A stretch of DNA of 64,000 nucleotides, from contig NZ_JAUEQY010000042.1 of NCBI RefSeq assembly GCF_030406325.1, positions 1 to 64,000 of the forward strand, given 5' to 3'. The notes beneath the pieces were generated by a model, which made no database searches, was not told the DNA's origin, and saw only the letters and a program-made list of their open reading frames with translations. Within the stretch, counting starts at the first letter, position 1. Every line of letters starts with the position of its first letter. The stretch is from Actinomadura sp. DC4 (GTDB taxonomy: Bacteria; Actinomycetota; Actinomycetes; Streptosporangiales; Streptosporangiaceae). Positions 33,310 to 42,448 of the stretch are shown here, piece by piece. The translations under genes and the position numbers were made by a program.

Positions 33310-34464
33310 TCAGCCCGTACGCAGGGCCATCGCCATGGCCTCGACCGCGAGCAGGGGGTTCACGTTGGCCTCAAGGCGTTCGCGGCAGGTCATGATGGCC
33401 TCGATGCGCTGCAGCGTGGCCTCCGGCGTGCCGCCGGCCGACCTCAGCTCGCGCGTCTGGTCGGCGTTGACGAGCCGTACGTCCGCGCCGAGCTGCACCG
33501 CGAGCAGGTCGCGGTAGTAGGAGGCCAGGTCGAGCAGGGACCGGTCGAGGGCGTCGCGCTTCATGCGGGTCGCGCGGGACTTCTGCCGGTCCTCCAGCTC
33601 CTTGAGGGCGCCCGCGGTGCCGCGCGGCATCCGCCCCCTGGCGCTCTCCCCCAGCGCCTGCCGGAGCGCGGTCGTCTCCGGCGCGTCCATCTCCGTACCG
33701 GCCGCCTTGGCCTCGGCCTCGGCCGCCTTGACCAGCCGCTCGGCCGCCGTGACCGCCGGCCCGACGCCGGTCAGCCGCCCGGGGACCGCGAGGACCTCGG
33801 CCCGGCGGCGGCGCGCCTCGTCGTCGGTGGCGAGCCGCCGGGCCCGCCCGATGTGCCCCTGGGCGGCCCGCGCCGCGTCGGCCGCGACGTCGGGGTCGAT
33901 GCCGTCCCGGCGCACGAGCACGTCCGCGACCGCGTCGGCGGGCGGCGTGCGCAGGGTCACCAGGCGGCACCGGGAACGGATGGTGATCACAAGGTCGTCC
34001 GGCGACGGCGCGCAGAGCAGCCAGACCGTACGGGCCGGGGGCTCCTCGATGGCCTTGAGCAGGGCGTTCGCGGCTTGCTCGGTGGAGCGGTCGGCGTCCT
34101 CGAACAAGACGATGCGCCACCGGCCGCCGGTCGGCGACGAGGCCGACCGCAGCACCAGCTCACGGGTCTCGCGCACACCGTAGGACAGCCCTGCGGGGCG
34201 GACGACCTCGACGTCGGCGTGCGTGCCGGACAGCACCTGGTGGCAGGCGGCGCAGTGGCCGCAGCCCCGGTCGGGGCAGAGCAGCGCGGCGGCGAACGCC
34301 CGCGCCGCGACCGAACGCCCGGAGCCGGGCGGGCCGGTGAACAGCCACGCGTGCGTCATGCCCGCGCCGCCATTGCCGGTCAGGACGTCGTCGGCGGCGT
34401 CCGCGGCCGTCCGCAGCTGCCCGATCACGGGCCCCTGCCCCACCAAGTCGTCGTAGACCGTCAC
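33310..34464 (-). CDS. holB: DNA polymerase III subunit delta'
   Basis: 384 aa. AAA+ clamp-loader fold: GPPGSGRS, with Arg in place of the Walker A Lys as expected for the non-hydrolysing delta' subunit; zinc motif CPDRGCGHCAAC; and the sensor region ANALLKAIEEPP with SRC instead of a working arginine finger set. It loads the sliding clamp at the replication fork. It is 31 bp behind tmk on the same strand, the standard actinomycete order topA-tmk-holB. Confidence 0.95.
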   Translation of the reverse strand: MTVYDDLVGQGPVIGQLRTAADAADDVLTGNGGAGMTHAWLFTGPPGSGRSVAARAFAAALLCPDRGCGHCAACHQVLSGTHADVEVVRPAGLSYGVRETRELVLRSASSPTGGRWRIVLFEDADRSTEQAANALLKAIEEPPARTVWLLCAPSPDDLVITIRSRCRLVTLRTPPADAVADVLVRRDGIDPDVAADAARAAQGHIGRARRLATDDEARRRRAEVLAVPGRLTGVGPAVTAAERLVKAAEAEAKAAGTEMDAPETTALRQALGESARGRMPRGTAGALKELEDRQKSRATRMKRDALDRSLLDLASYYRDLLAVQLGADVRLVNADQTRELRSAGGTPEATLQRIEAIMTCRERLEANVNPLLAVEAMAMALRTG

Positions 34465-34495
34465 GCCGACGATGCTATTGCAGCGGCCCGCCTCG

Positions 34496-36514
34496 TCAGT
34501 CCCGGATGGCGGGCATCGTACTGGTCTCGTCTTCGGCGCTGGCGGGGATCGGGTCGGGCAGGATGGCCCGCACCCGGTCGTGGATCAGCCGGGAGATCTC
34601 CGGCTGCGACTGCGTGCCGTCGATCACGAGGTAGCGGTGCGGCTCCGCGTCGGCGAGCGCGCGGAACCCGCGGCGTACACGCTCGTGGAACTCCCGCGGC
34701 TCGGACTCGATCCGGTCGGCCGGCGAGGCGAACCTCGTGAGCCCCACGTCGGAGGGCACGTCCAAGATGATCGTCAGGTCCGGGGTCAGGTCGCTGGTGG
34801 CCCACCGGTTGACCTCGGCGATCTCGCCCACCTTCAGCTCGCGCCCGGCGCCCTGGTAGGCCAGCGACGAGTCGACGTAGCGGTCGGTGACGACGATCGC
34901 GCCGCGGTACAGCGCCGGCTGGATGACCTCAGCGACGTGCTGGGCGCGGTCGGCGGCGTACAGCAGCGTCTCGGCCCGCGAGGACAGTCCGGAGCTCTCC
35001 TTGTCGAGCAGCAGCGCCCGCAGCCGCATGCCCATCTTGGTCGAGCCCGGCTCGCGCGTCATGACGACGTCGAAGCCCTGGTCGCGCAGCCAGATCGACA
35101 GCAGCCGCGCCTGCGTGGTCTTGCCGGCGCCCTCGCCGCCCTCCAGGGCGATGAACACGCCGTGCTCGCGGTGCGCCTCCTCCGCCGCGTAGCGCTCGCC
35201 GCGCAGCGCGGCCGCGAAGTCGCGGACCAGCGGGATGCCACGGCGGTCGTCCATGTGCCGGTACGCGATCAGCCCGACGACCACGGCGACGACGGCGGCG
35301 ATCAGCAGCACGGCGTTGGGGCCGTCGAAGTGGTAGATGTTCTTGCCGGGAAGCTTGAGCCGGTGGTTGCCGACCACACCCGCGATGAACGGCACCGAGG
35401 CGACCACGAGCAGCAGCACGACCCGTACGAGCGACTGCAGGAAGGCCCACGTGCGGCCGCGGACGCTGTCCTCGACCTCCAGGCCGATCAAGGTGTAGCC
35501 GATCACCCAGGCGATGCCCGCGCCCGCGCCGCACAGCGCGGTCAGCAGCGCGACGATCACCAGGTTGGGGATGACGCCGATCAGCGCCAGCGCGACGCCC
35601 GCGCCGATGATGCCCAGGCCGAACAGCCGGCGGCGGCTGAACTCCTGCAGGATGCGCGGCGCGAGGAACATGCCGGCGGCCATGCCGACGAACACCATGC
35701 CGAACACCACGCCGTACGCCGCGTCGCCGCCGCCGAGCTGCTTGACGTAGACCTTGGCGATGCCGATCACCGCGCCGCCCGCGGCGAACGCGCCGAGGAT
35801 GCCGATGGTCAGGCCGCGTACGAGGGGCGTCGAGCCGACGAACTTCCAGCCCGCCACGATCTGCTTGAGGATCGAGGGGACCGACACCTTGCCGCGCTGC
35901 TTCGGGATCTCCCGCAGCGAGAAGATCGTCGCCGCGGACACCAGGAACGTGACGGCATTGATGTACAGCGCGAGGTCGGCCTGCTGCTGTTCCTCGGAGA
36001 AGAGGATCTTGGAGATCAGCGCCAGCACCGAGAACATCGCCGCGGCGACCGGCGCGGACCCGTACGTCGAGGTCAGGCTGACCTGGTTGGCGCGTTCGAG
36101 CTGGGCCTTGGGGACGAGGTTCGGGACCGTGGCCTCTTTGGCCGGGATCCAGAACAGCGTCACGACCTCGATCAGGAACGTCGCGATGTAGAGCCAGTCG
36201 AGCCGCCCGACGAGCGGGATCGACAGGAACAGGGCGAACCTCATGATGTCCGCGACGACCATCGTGATCCGCCGGTCGAAGCGGTCCGCGACGGCACCCG
36301 CGAGCGGGCCGAAGATCAACGCCGGTAGGAGCTTGACGACGAGCACCCCGCCGATGGCGTAGTTCTCCGCCGTGCCCTTGGTCAGGGAACCGGCCAGCGC
36401 GGTGAGCGCGAGAATGCTCAGCCAGTCACCGAAGCTGGACAAAGACAGGGCGATCCACAGCCGCCGGAACGGCTTGATGGAAAGCACGCCCGGAGGGCTG
36501 CCCGTTCTGGTCAT
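34496..36514 (-). CDS. tmk: MFS transporter-thymidylate kinase fusion
   Basis: 672 aa from the ATG at 36514. Residues ~10-415 form a 10-12-helix MFS domain (FRRLWIALSLSSFGDWLSILAL, GPLAGAVADRFDRR). Residues ~450-672 are a complete dTMP kinase: P-loop EGGEGAGKTTQ, DRYVDSSLAYQG and a TPDLTIILDVP strand. It makes dTDP for DNA synthesis, here at the membrane. This fusion is known in Streptomyces and relatives. The transported substrate, if any, is unknown. Confidence 0.93.
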   Translation of the reverse strand: MTRTGSPPGVLSIKPFRRLWIALSLSSFGDWLSILALTALAGSLTKGTAENYAIGGVLVVKLLPALIFGPLAGAVADRFDRRITMVVADIMRFALFLSIPLVGRLDWLYIATFLIEVVTLFWIPAKEATVPNLVPKAQLERANQVSLTSTYGSAPVAAAMFSVLALISKILFSEEQQQADLALYINAVTFLVSAATIFSLREIPKQRGKVSVPSILKQIVAGWKFVGSTPLVRGLTIGILGAFAAGGAVIGIAKVYVKQLGGGDAAYGVVFGMVFVGMAAGMFLAPRILQEFSRRRLFGLGIIGAGVALALIGVIPNLVIVALLTALCGAGAGIAWVIGYTLIGLEVEDSVRGRTWAFLQSLVRVVLLLVVASVPFIAGVVGNHRLKLPGKNIYHFDGPNAVLLIAAVVAVVVGLIAYRHMDDRRGIPLVRDFAAALRGERYAAEEAHREHGVFIALEGGEGAGKTTQARLLSIWLRDQGFDVVMTREPGSTKMGMRLRALLLDKESSGLSSRAETLLYAADRAQHVAEVIQPALYRGAIVVTDRYVDSSLAYQGAGRELKVGEIAEVNRWATSDLTPDLTIILDVPSDVGLTRFASPADRIESEPREFHERVRRGFRALADAEPHRYLVIDGTQSQPEISRLIHDRVRAILPDPIPASAEDETSTMPAIRD

Positions 36515-36542
36515 TGTGTCAGAGTATCGACACAGAGACCTG

Positions 36543-39182
36543 TCAGGAGCGGGACTTCGCGGGTCGCCGCTTCGTCGTCTTCTTCCCGCCACCTGCGGCG
36601 ACCTTCTCGCGACGCTCGGCGAGCAGTTCGACCGCACGCTGGATTGTTATCGACTCGACTTCGTCACCCTTGCGCAGGCTGGCGTTGGTCTCGCCGTCGG
36701 TAACGTACGGGCCGAAACGCCCCTCCTTGACCACGATATTCGTGCCACTCGCCGGGTCCGCGCCGAGCTCGCGCAGCGGCGGCGCGGCGGCCGCACGGCC
36801 CCGCCCGCGCTGCTTGGGCTGAGCGAAGATCTCCTTGGCCTGGCCGAGCGTGACCGTGAACATCTGGTCCTCGGACTCGAGCGAACGGCTGTCGGTGCCC
36901 TTCTTGAGGTACGGGCCGAACCTGCCGTTCTGCGCAGTGACCGGCTCGCCGTCGATCTCGCCGAGCACGCGCGGCAGCGACAGCAGCTTGAGCGCGTCGT
37001 CGAGCGTGACCGTGTCGAGCGTCATCGACTTCAGCAGCGAACCGGTGCGCGGCTTGGCCGACTTCGGCGCGTCGTCGGGCAGGATCTCGGTGACGTACGG
37101 CCCGAAGCGGCCGGTCTTGGCCACGATGAGGTTGCCGCCCTCGGGGTCCGGGCCGAGCTCGCGGTCGCCGCTCGGCTGCGCGAACAGCTCCTCGGCCTTG
37201 TCCTTGGTCAGCTCGTCCGGCGCGATGTCCTCGGGGATGTTGACCCGCTGCCCGTCACGGTCGAGGTAGGGCCCGTAGCGCCCGACCCGGATCATGATGT
37301 CGCTGCCCGCGATCGGGAACGAGCTGACCTCCTTGGCATCGATGTCGCCCAGGTCGGAGACCAGGTCCTTCAGCCCCGCGTCCTCGTTATCGTTGCCGAA
37401 GTAGAAGTGCTGCAGCCAGCGGACCCGCTCGGCCTCGCCGCGGGCGATCTCGTCGAGGACCTCTTCCATGTGCGCGGTGAAGTCGTAGTCGACCAGGTGG
37501 CCGAAGTGCTTCTCCAGGAGGTTGACCACGGCGAACGCCAGGAACGAGGGCACCAGCGCGGTGCCCTTCTTGAAGACGTAACCGCGGTCGAGGATGGTGC
37601 CGAGGATCGTCGCGTACGTCGACGGGCGCCCGATCTCGCGGTCTTCCAGCTCCTTGACCAGCGTCGCCTCGGTGTAGCGCGCGGGCGGCCGGGTGGAGTG
37701 CCCCTCGGGGGCCAGCTCGGTCGCGGTGAGCGGGTCGGCCTCCTCCAGCGTCGGCAGGCGGCGCTCCTGGTCGTCCAGGTCCGAGGCCGGGTCGTCCGAG
37801 CCCTCGACGTAGGCCTTGAGGAAGCCGTAGAAGGTGATGGTCTTTCCGGAGGCGCCGAACTCGGCGGTCTCCCCCGCGGTCGACTCGCCGGTCACGCGCA
37901 CGGAGACGGACTGGCCGGCGGCGTCCTTCATCTGGCTCGCGACGGTGCGCTTCCAGATCAGCTCGTACAGGCGGAACTGGTCACTGGACAGGCCGGTCTC
38001 ACCGGGCGTACGGAACGTCTCGCCGGACGGGCGGATCGCCTCGTGCGCCTCCTGGGCGTTCTTCACCTTGCTGCGATAGACGCGCGGCTTGTCCGGGATG
38101 TAGTCGGCGCCGTACAGGGTCTTCGCCTGGCTCCGGGCCGCGTTGATGGCGGTCTCGGAGAGCTGGATGCTGTCGGTACGCATGTAGGTGATGAAGCCGT
38201 TCTCGTACAGCTTCTGCGCGACCTGCATCGTGTACTTGGCCGAGAAGCCCAGTTTGCGGCTGGCCTCCTGCTGCAGCGTGGTCGTACGGAACGGGGCGTA
38301 CGGGCTGCGCTTGTACGGCTTGCGCTCGACGGACTTGACCTGGAACGGCCGGTTGTCGAGGCGCGCGGCTAGACCGCGGGCGGCCTCCTCGTCGAGATGC
38401 AGGATCTCGGCGGACTTGAGCTGCCCCTGGGCGGAGAAGTCACGGCCCTGGGCGACGCGCTTGCCGTCGAGCCCGACGAGCGTCGCCTCGAAGGCGGACG
38501 GCTGCTCAGGCTTGCCGGTGTCGAAGGTGGCGGCCAGGTCCCAGTAGCTCGCGGAGACGAAGGCGATGCGCTCGCGCTCCCGCTCGACCACCAGGCGGGT
38601 GGCGACGCTCTGCACGCGGCCCGCCGAGAGCTTCGGCATGACCTTCTTCCACAGGACCGGGCTGATCTCGTAGCCGTACAGCCGGTCGAGGATGCGGCGG
38701 GTCTCCTGCGCGTCGACGAGCTTGATGTTCAGCTCACGCGGGCTGCTGGCCGCGGCGCGGATGGCGTCCGCGGTGATCTCGTGGAAGACCATGCGGTGCA
38801 CGGGCACCTTGGGCTTGAGGACCTGCTGGAGATGCCAGGCGATGGCCTCGCCCTCGCGGTCCTCATCCGTCGCGAGGAAGAGCTCGTCGGCGTCCTGCAG
38901 GAGTTTCTTGAGCTTGGCGACCTGTTGCCGCTTGTCGGCGTTGACGACGTACAGGGGCTCGAAGTCATGATCGACATTGACTCCGAGTCGGGCCCACGCC
39001 TCGCCCTTGAACTTCGGCGGGATATCGGCTGCTCTCTCCGGAAGGTCACGGATATGGCCGATACTGGACTCTACGACGTACCCCTTGCCGAGATAGCCCG
39101 CGATGGTCTTGGCCTTCGCGGGTGACTCGACGATCACCAGCCGGACGCCGTCTGGCCTCTTTGTGCCGTTGCTCTCGGGCAC
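36543..39182 (-). CDS. topA: DNA topoisomerase I
   Basis: 879 aa from the GTG at 39182 (GAGG upstream), which places LVIVESPAKAKTI at the usual distance from the start. Toprim acidic motif (ATDEDREGEAIAWH), active-site Tyr in FITYMRTDS and HEAIRPS are all intact. Instead of zinc ribbons it ends in several TopoI C-terminal repeats (GRYGPYL, GRFGPYV) and a Lys/Arg-rich tail, the actinobacterial form that gives high processivity. It relaxes negative supercoils. First gene of the topA-tmk-holB operon. Confidence 0.96.
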   Translation of the reverse strand: MPESNGTKRPDGVRLVIVESPAKAKTIAGYLGKGYVVESSIGHIRDLPERAADIPPKFKGEAWARLGVNVDHDFEPLYVVNADKRQQVAKLKKLLQDADELFLATDEDREGEAIAWHLQQVLKPKVPVHRMVFHEITADAIRAAASSPRELNIKLVDAQETRRILDRLYGYEISPVLWKKVMPKLSAGRVQSVATRLVVERERERIAFVSASYWDLAATFDTGKPEQPSAFEATLVGLDGKRVAQGRDFSAQGQLKSAEILHLDEEAARGLAARLDNRPFQVKSVERKPYKRSPYAPFRTTTLQQEASRKLGFSAKYTMQVAQKLYENGFITYMRTDSIQLSETAINAARSQAKTLYGADYIPDKPRVYRSKVKNAQEAHEAIRPSGETFRTPGETGLSSDQFRLYELIWKRTVASQMKDAAGQSVSVRVTGESTAGETAEFGASGKTITFYGFLKAYVEGSDDPASDLDDQERRLPTLEEADPLTATELAPEGHSTRPPARYTEATLVKELEDREIGRPSTYATILGTILDRGYVFKKGTALVPSFLAFAVVNLLEKHFGHLVDYDFTAHMEEVLDEIARGEAERVRWLQHFYFGNDNEDAGLKDLVSDLGDIDAKEVSSFPIAGSDIMIRVGRYGPYLDRDGQRVNIPEDIAPDELTKDKAEELFAQPSGDRELGPDPEGGNLIVAKTGRFGPYVTEILPDDAPKSAKPRTGSLLKSMTLDTVTLDDALKLLSLPRVLGEIDGEPVTAQNGRFGPYLKKGTDSRSLESEDQMFTVTLGQAKEIFAQPKQRGRGRAAAAPPLRELGADPASGTNIVVKEGRFGPYVTDGETNASLRKGDEVESITIQRAVELLAERREKVAAGGGKKTTKRRPAKSRS

Positions 39183-39331
39183 GATGCCTGAACCTCGCAA
39201 GTCTCGACTCGGGCGGGAGTCGCTCTGTGGTGCCGTCTTGCACCCGGTCAACGTTGAATGACACTAGACCGGTTTCGCGGAAGAGGATCCATGCCCCCCG
39301 TAAGGACCCTAGACGGAGCAGAATAAGGGCA

Positions 39332-39517
39332 ATGCTTGAGTACTCCTACCTAGTACTGCGTCTGCCGCGTGGCACCACACGGGATGCCGCCAGGCAAATC
39401 CTGGTCGAGCACGCCGAGCGTGGTGGGTGGGAGCTCGTCCGCGTCCGGGTCTACCCCGACGGTAGACGCCGAATCCAACTGCGTCGCAAGGTGATTCGCG
39501 CGAAGCGTACGTTCTGA
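39332..39517 (+). CDS. DUF5703 family small protein
   Basis: 61 aa, ATG at 39332. It matches the DUF5703 pattern: YSYLVLRLPRGTTRDAAR, ERGGWELVRVRVYPDGRRRIQLRRKVIRAKRTF. This small basic protein is highly conserved next to topA in actinomycetes, function unknown. It is divergent from topA with a 149-bp shared upstream region and followed by a hairpin terminator. Confidence 0.92.
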   Translation: MLEYSYLVLRLPRGTTRDAARQILVEHAERGGWELVRVRVYPDGRRRIQLRRKVIRAKRTF

Positions 39518-39606
39518 TCGCTGCCACCCCTTGTCTCCTACGACGCTACATCAACGTTTCAAGCCCGCCGCCGGGCGATCTTGCCTGACTCTTCCCTTTA
39601 ATAGGG

Positions 39607-39645
39607 CTTTGCCTGCCCCGGGCCGTGGCTCCGGGGCAGGCAAAG
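39607..39645. terminator. Hairpin between DUF5703 and the chaplin gene
   Basis: Fifteen-bp arms CTTTGCCTGCCCCGG and complement with a nine-base loop. It can serve both convergent genes. Confidence 0.85.
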
Positions 39646-39699
39646 CGCTCTCGCTTGACAACGCGGAGTCAGGATCCGCGGTGCCCGATTTCTTCGTTC

Positions 39700-41457
39700 T
39701 TAACGACGGCGCAACCTACGCGCCACCGACACGGCCCCGGCCGAGGCCGCGAACATGCCGCCGAGCGCGAGCGCCATCAGGGCGCCGTTCTGCGACGCGG
39801 TCGAGGACTCCGCCGCGGCGAGGTTCAGCGGCGGGAGCTGCTTCGGCGGGCCGCCGACCAGCGGGAGGCCGAGGCCGCCCACCGGGTTCGACGCGTCCGC
39901 GGACTGCGGCTTGACCGAGTCGCCGAGGCCACCGACGGGCAGCTTCGGCAGTGCGGGCGTCGCGCCCATGGCCACCGGCAGGGCGCCGGTGCCGAGGGAC
40001 TTGGTGGCCGGAAGCTGCGGGAGACCGCTCATCCGGTTGGACTGAAGGGCCCACGGAGGGCAGTCTTCCGGGGCGCCGGCGTAGCCGCCGGGGTACCCGC
40101 CGACGTAGCCACCCGGGTGGCCGCCGCCGTACCCGATGGGGGCGCCGCCGCCGTAGCCGACGCCGGTGCCGACGCCACAGCCGCCGAGCGCCCGCCCGAC
40201 GATGGCGATGCCGTTACCGCAGATGTCCACCGGAACATTGATCGGCGCGTAGATCTGGTTGCCGCCGCCGATGCTGCCGATACCGGACGTGTGGTTGTGG
40301 TGGCCGACGCCGTAGTACGCCGGGGCACCCGGGAGCGCCCCCGCGCAGCCGGAGAGCGCGTGGCCGACGATGGCGGCGGCGTTGCCGCAGACGTCGATCG
40401 GCACGTTGATCGGCGCGTGGATCTGGTTGCCGCCCAGGATGCTGAACGCCCCGGAGGTGTGGTTGCCGCGTCCGACGTAACCGGCGGGGTAGCCGCCGTG
40501 GACGCCGCCGCCCTGGCAGTCGGCGATCGGGCTGCCGCAGGCGTTACCGACGGGGTGACCGCCCTGGTAAGCGCCGGGGTCGCCGCCGGGGACGAGCCCG
40601 CCAGGGACGAACCCGCCGCCCTGGCAGGTGGGGATCGCGCTGCCGCAGGTGTTACCGACGGGGTAGCCGCCCTGGTAACCACCGTGGTAGCCGCCCTGGT
40701 AACCACCGTGGTAGCCGCCGTGGTGGCCCCCATGGATGAAGGCGCCGCCCTGGCAGCCGGCGATCGCGTTGCCGATCGCGTTGCCGCAGGCGTTGATCGG
40801 TGCGTTGACCGGCAGATGGACCTGGTTGCCACCGGCGACGCTGCCGTGGCCCGACGTGTAGCCGTAGTGGCCGCCGCCGGCGGCTGCACCGTGGACCCCG
40901 GCGCCGCCCTTGCAGCCCGCGAGCGCGTCGCCGATCACCGCGGCGGCGTTGCCGCAGATGTTGACCGGCGCGTTGACCGGCGCGTCCACCTGGTTGCCGC
41001 CCAGGATGCTGTGCCGGCCGGAGGTGTGGCGGTGACCCGCGCCGGCGTAACCGCCCAGGCCGTGGACCGCGGCGCCGCCCTGGCAGCCCGCCAGTGCCCC
41101 GCCGAGGATGGCGGCGGAGTTGCCGCAGGCGTTGATCGGCACGTTGATCGGCGCGTGGATCTGGTTGCCGCCACCGATGCTGTGGCGGCCGGAGGTGTAG
41201 TCCGAGCCGCTTCCTCCGCCGCGGCGGAGGCCGCTCACGGACGAGCCACCGGTCGAACCGGCGAGTGCGTGCCCGAGGACGCCGACGGCGTTGCCGCTCA
41301 CGTTGATCGGCACGGAGATCGGGGCATTGACCTGGTTGCCACCGAGCACACTCTCGTTGCCGTTGGTCACGTCGGCCAGAGCCGGAACGGCCCCGAGCGC
41401 GACGAAGCTCGCGGTGAGCAGGGTGGCACCCGCGGCGCCTTTCGCCCACTTACGCAT
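39700..41457 (-). CDS. Multi-chaplin surface protein (six chaplin repeats, C-terminal membrane anchor)
   Basis: 585 aa. Signal peptide 1-28 (TASFVALGAVPALA). Six chaplin-type repeats of ~35 residues (about 34-68, 90-125, 148-182, 204-235, 338-371, 393-427) share GGNQ(I/V)xAPxNxPxxxCGN. Repeats 2-6 carry the two cysteines; repeat 1 has Ser instead. Two truncated copies (PVGNTCGSAIPTC, PVGNACGSPIADC) lie in Gly/Tyr/His-rich linkers. A Leu/Pro region precedes a C-terminal helix (about 555-578) and RRLRRR. No LPxTG/LAxTG is seen at that end. Chaplins form amyloid-like surface films on aerial hyphae; six in one chain is unusual. Confidence 0.92.
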   Translation of the reverse strand: MRKWAKGAAGATLLTASFVALGAVPALADVTNGNESVLGGNQVNAPISVPINVSGNAVGVLGHALAGSTGGSSVSGLRRGGGSGSDYTSGRHSIGGGNQIHAPINVPINACGNSAAILGGALAGCQGGAAVHGLGGYAGAGHRHTSGRHSILGGNQVDAPVNAPVNICGNAAAVIGDALAGCKGGAGVHGAAAGGGHYGYTSGHGSVAGGNQVHLPVNAPINACGNAIGNAIAGCQGGAFIHGGHHGGYHGGYQGGYHGGYQGGYPVGNTCGSAIPTCQGGGFVPGGLVPGGDPGAYQGGHPVGNACGSPIADCQGGGVHGGYPAGYVGRGNHTSGAFSILGGNQIHAPINVPIDVCGNAAAIVGHALSGCAGALPGAPAYYGVGHHNHTSGIGSIGGGNQIYAPINVPVDICGNGIAIVGRALGGCGVGTGVGYGGGAPIGYGGGHPGGYVGGYPGGYAGAPEDCPPWALQSNRMSGLPQLPATKSLGTGALPVAMGATPALPKLPVGGLGDSVKPQSADASNPVGGLGLPLVGGPPKQLPPLNLAAAESSTASQNGALMALALGGMFAASAGAVSVARRLRRR

Positions 41458-41578
41458 TGATTGCTCCTAATTTGGACAGGATTGACCGAACACTTCTCGG
41501 GGTGGTGGGCACGGCCGCTGGACCGCGGACGTACCACAGACCGGTCCGTACGGATCGCGTGACAGACCGGTGGTGGGG

Positions 41579-42355
41579 TCAGTCGGGGGAGAAGGAGGGC
41601 TCGTCCGCCGCAGTGCGGACGGCCGGGGGAACGTTCCCGATGCGCAGGATGGGGATGGCGGGGAGGCTCTGGGCCTTACCCGGCTCGCTCTTGCGACGGA
41701 CCCCGGCCTGGTGGATGCCGCCGTTGTCGGCGGACGGGGGCAGCGCCTGCCCCTTTTGCGGCAGCGGTCGAGGCCGCCTGGGAATGGACGGTGCCCGATG
41801 CGCCCTGTGCTTGGTGACGCGGTGTTCGCCGGTGGAAGCCTTCCCGGACGCCCCCGTTACGGCGTGCGGCCCGATGTGGGTCACCGGTCCGCCGGAGACA
41901 CCGGCTCGAGAACCGGCATCGCCGTGCCGTCGTGTCCGAGAAGGACCAGCCGAGCCCGCCGGCGTGTGGGGCCGCGGCGCATCGGTCAGCACCGATTTCA
42001 CCGCGGGTGGCAGGGCGAGGATCGCCGGCGGACGGGCGGGCGCAAGGACCGCTTCGGTTTCGTGTACGGCCGGTTCGACGTGGTGCTCGGCAAGGACGGG
42101 ATCGATGATCGCGTGCTCGGTCTGCTCCACGACGCTGGGAAGGCGTACTCCCGGAACGGTGTCGGCGTGTGCCTGGTCGGCGTGTGTCCGGCCGGCGACC
42201 CCGAGCACCCAGCCCGCGAACGCGACGCCCACCAGTATCAGCAGGCGCCGGATCACCGGCCGGGCGGCGGCTCTCGTCACCGGTGGCATGACGGCGCCCG
42301 GACAGCGTGCGACCGCAGAGGCGAACCTCCGCGACCACGAGTGTCCAGGAACCAC
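41579..42355 (-). CDS. Membrane-anchored Pro/Ala/His-rich protein upstream of the chaplin gene
   Basis: 258 aa from the GTG at 42355, supported by AAGGAGG five bases upstream. One N-terminal helix (about 36-55, LLILVGVAFAGWVLGVAG) follows an Arg-rich segment, then a long low-complexity extracellular region (Pro, Ala, His, Arg). No enzyme motif. It is co-directional with the multi-chaplin gene 121 bp downstream and may help place chaplins at the envelope; that is inference from position. Confidence 0.7.
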   Translation of the reverse strand: MVPGHSWSRRFASAVARCPGAVMPPVTRAAARPVIRRLLILVGVAFAGWVLGVAGRTHADQAHADTVPGVRLPSVVEQTEHAIIDPVLAEHHVEPAVHETEAVLAPARPPAILALPPAVKSVLTDAPRPHTPAGSAGPSRTRRHGDAGSRAGVSGGPVTHIGPHAVTGASGKASTGEHRVTKHRAHRAPSIPRRPRPLPQKGQALPPSADNGGIHQAGVRRKSEPGKAQSLPAIPILRIGNVPPAVRTAADEPSFSPD

Positions 42356-42374
42356 GCGCCCTCCTTGGCGTTGA

Positions 42375-42409
42375 CCACCGTACGGAACGTGAGGTGTTCC
42401 GTACGGTGG
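42375..42409 (-). terminator. Perfect 14-bp hairpin, probable terminator of the M20 gene
   Basis: CCACCGTACGGAAC (42375-42388) and its exact complement (42396-42409), seven-base loop, between the M20 stop and the next minus-strand gene. It contains two CGTACG words. Confidence 0.75.
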
Positions 42410-42448
42410 GTTACCGTAGCACCACGGAGAGCGATCGTTGTCGCGGAT

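Noticed and set aside
34472-38372. Very long plus-strand ORFs over tmk and topA
   Set aside because: Antisense shadows of well-conserved replication genes; composition is His/Asp/Arg-rich with no domain.
39625-41460. 611-aa ORF antisense to the chaplin gene
   Set aside because: A shadow frame produced by the GC-rich chaplin repeats. The chaplin strand has a signal peptide and conserved motifs.
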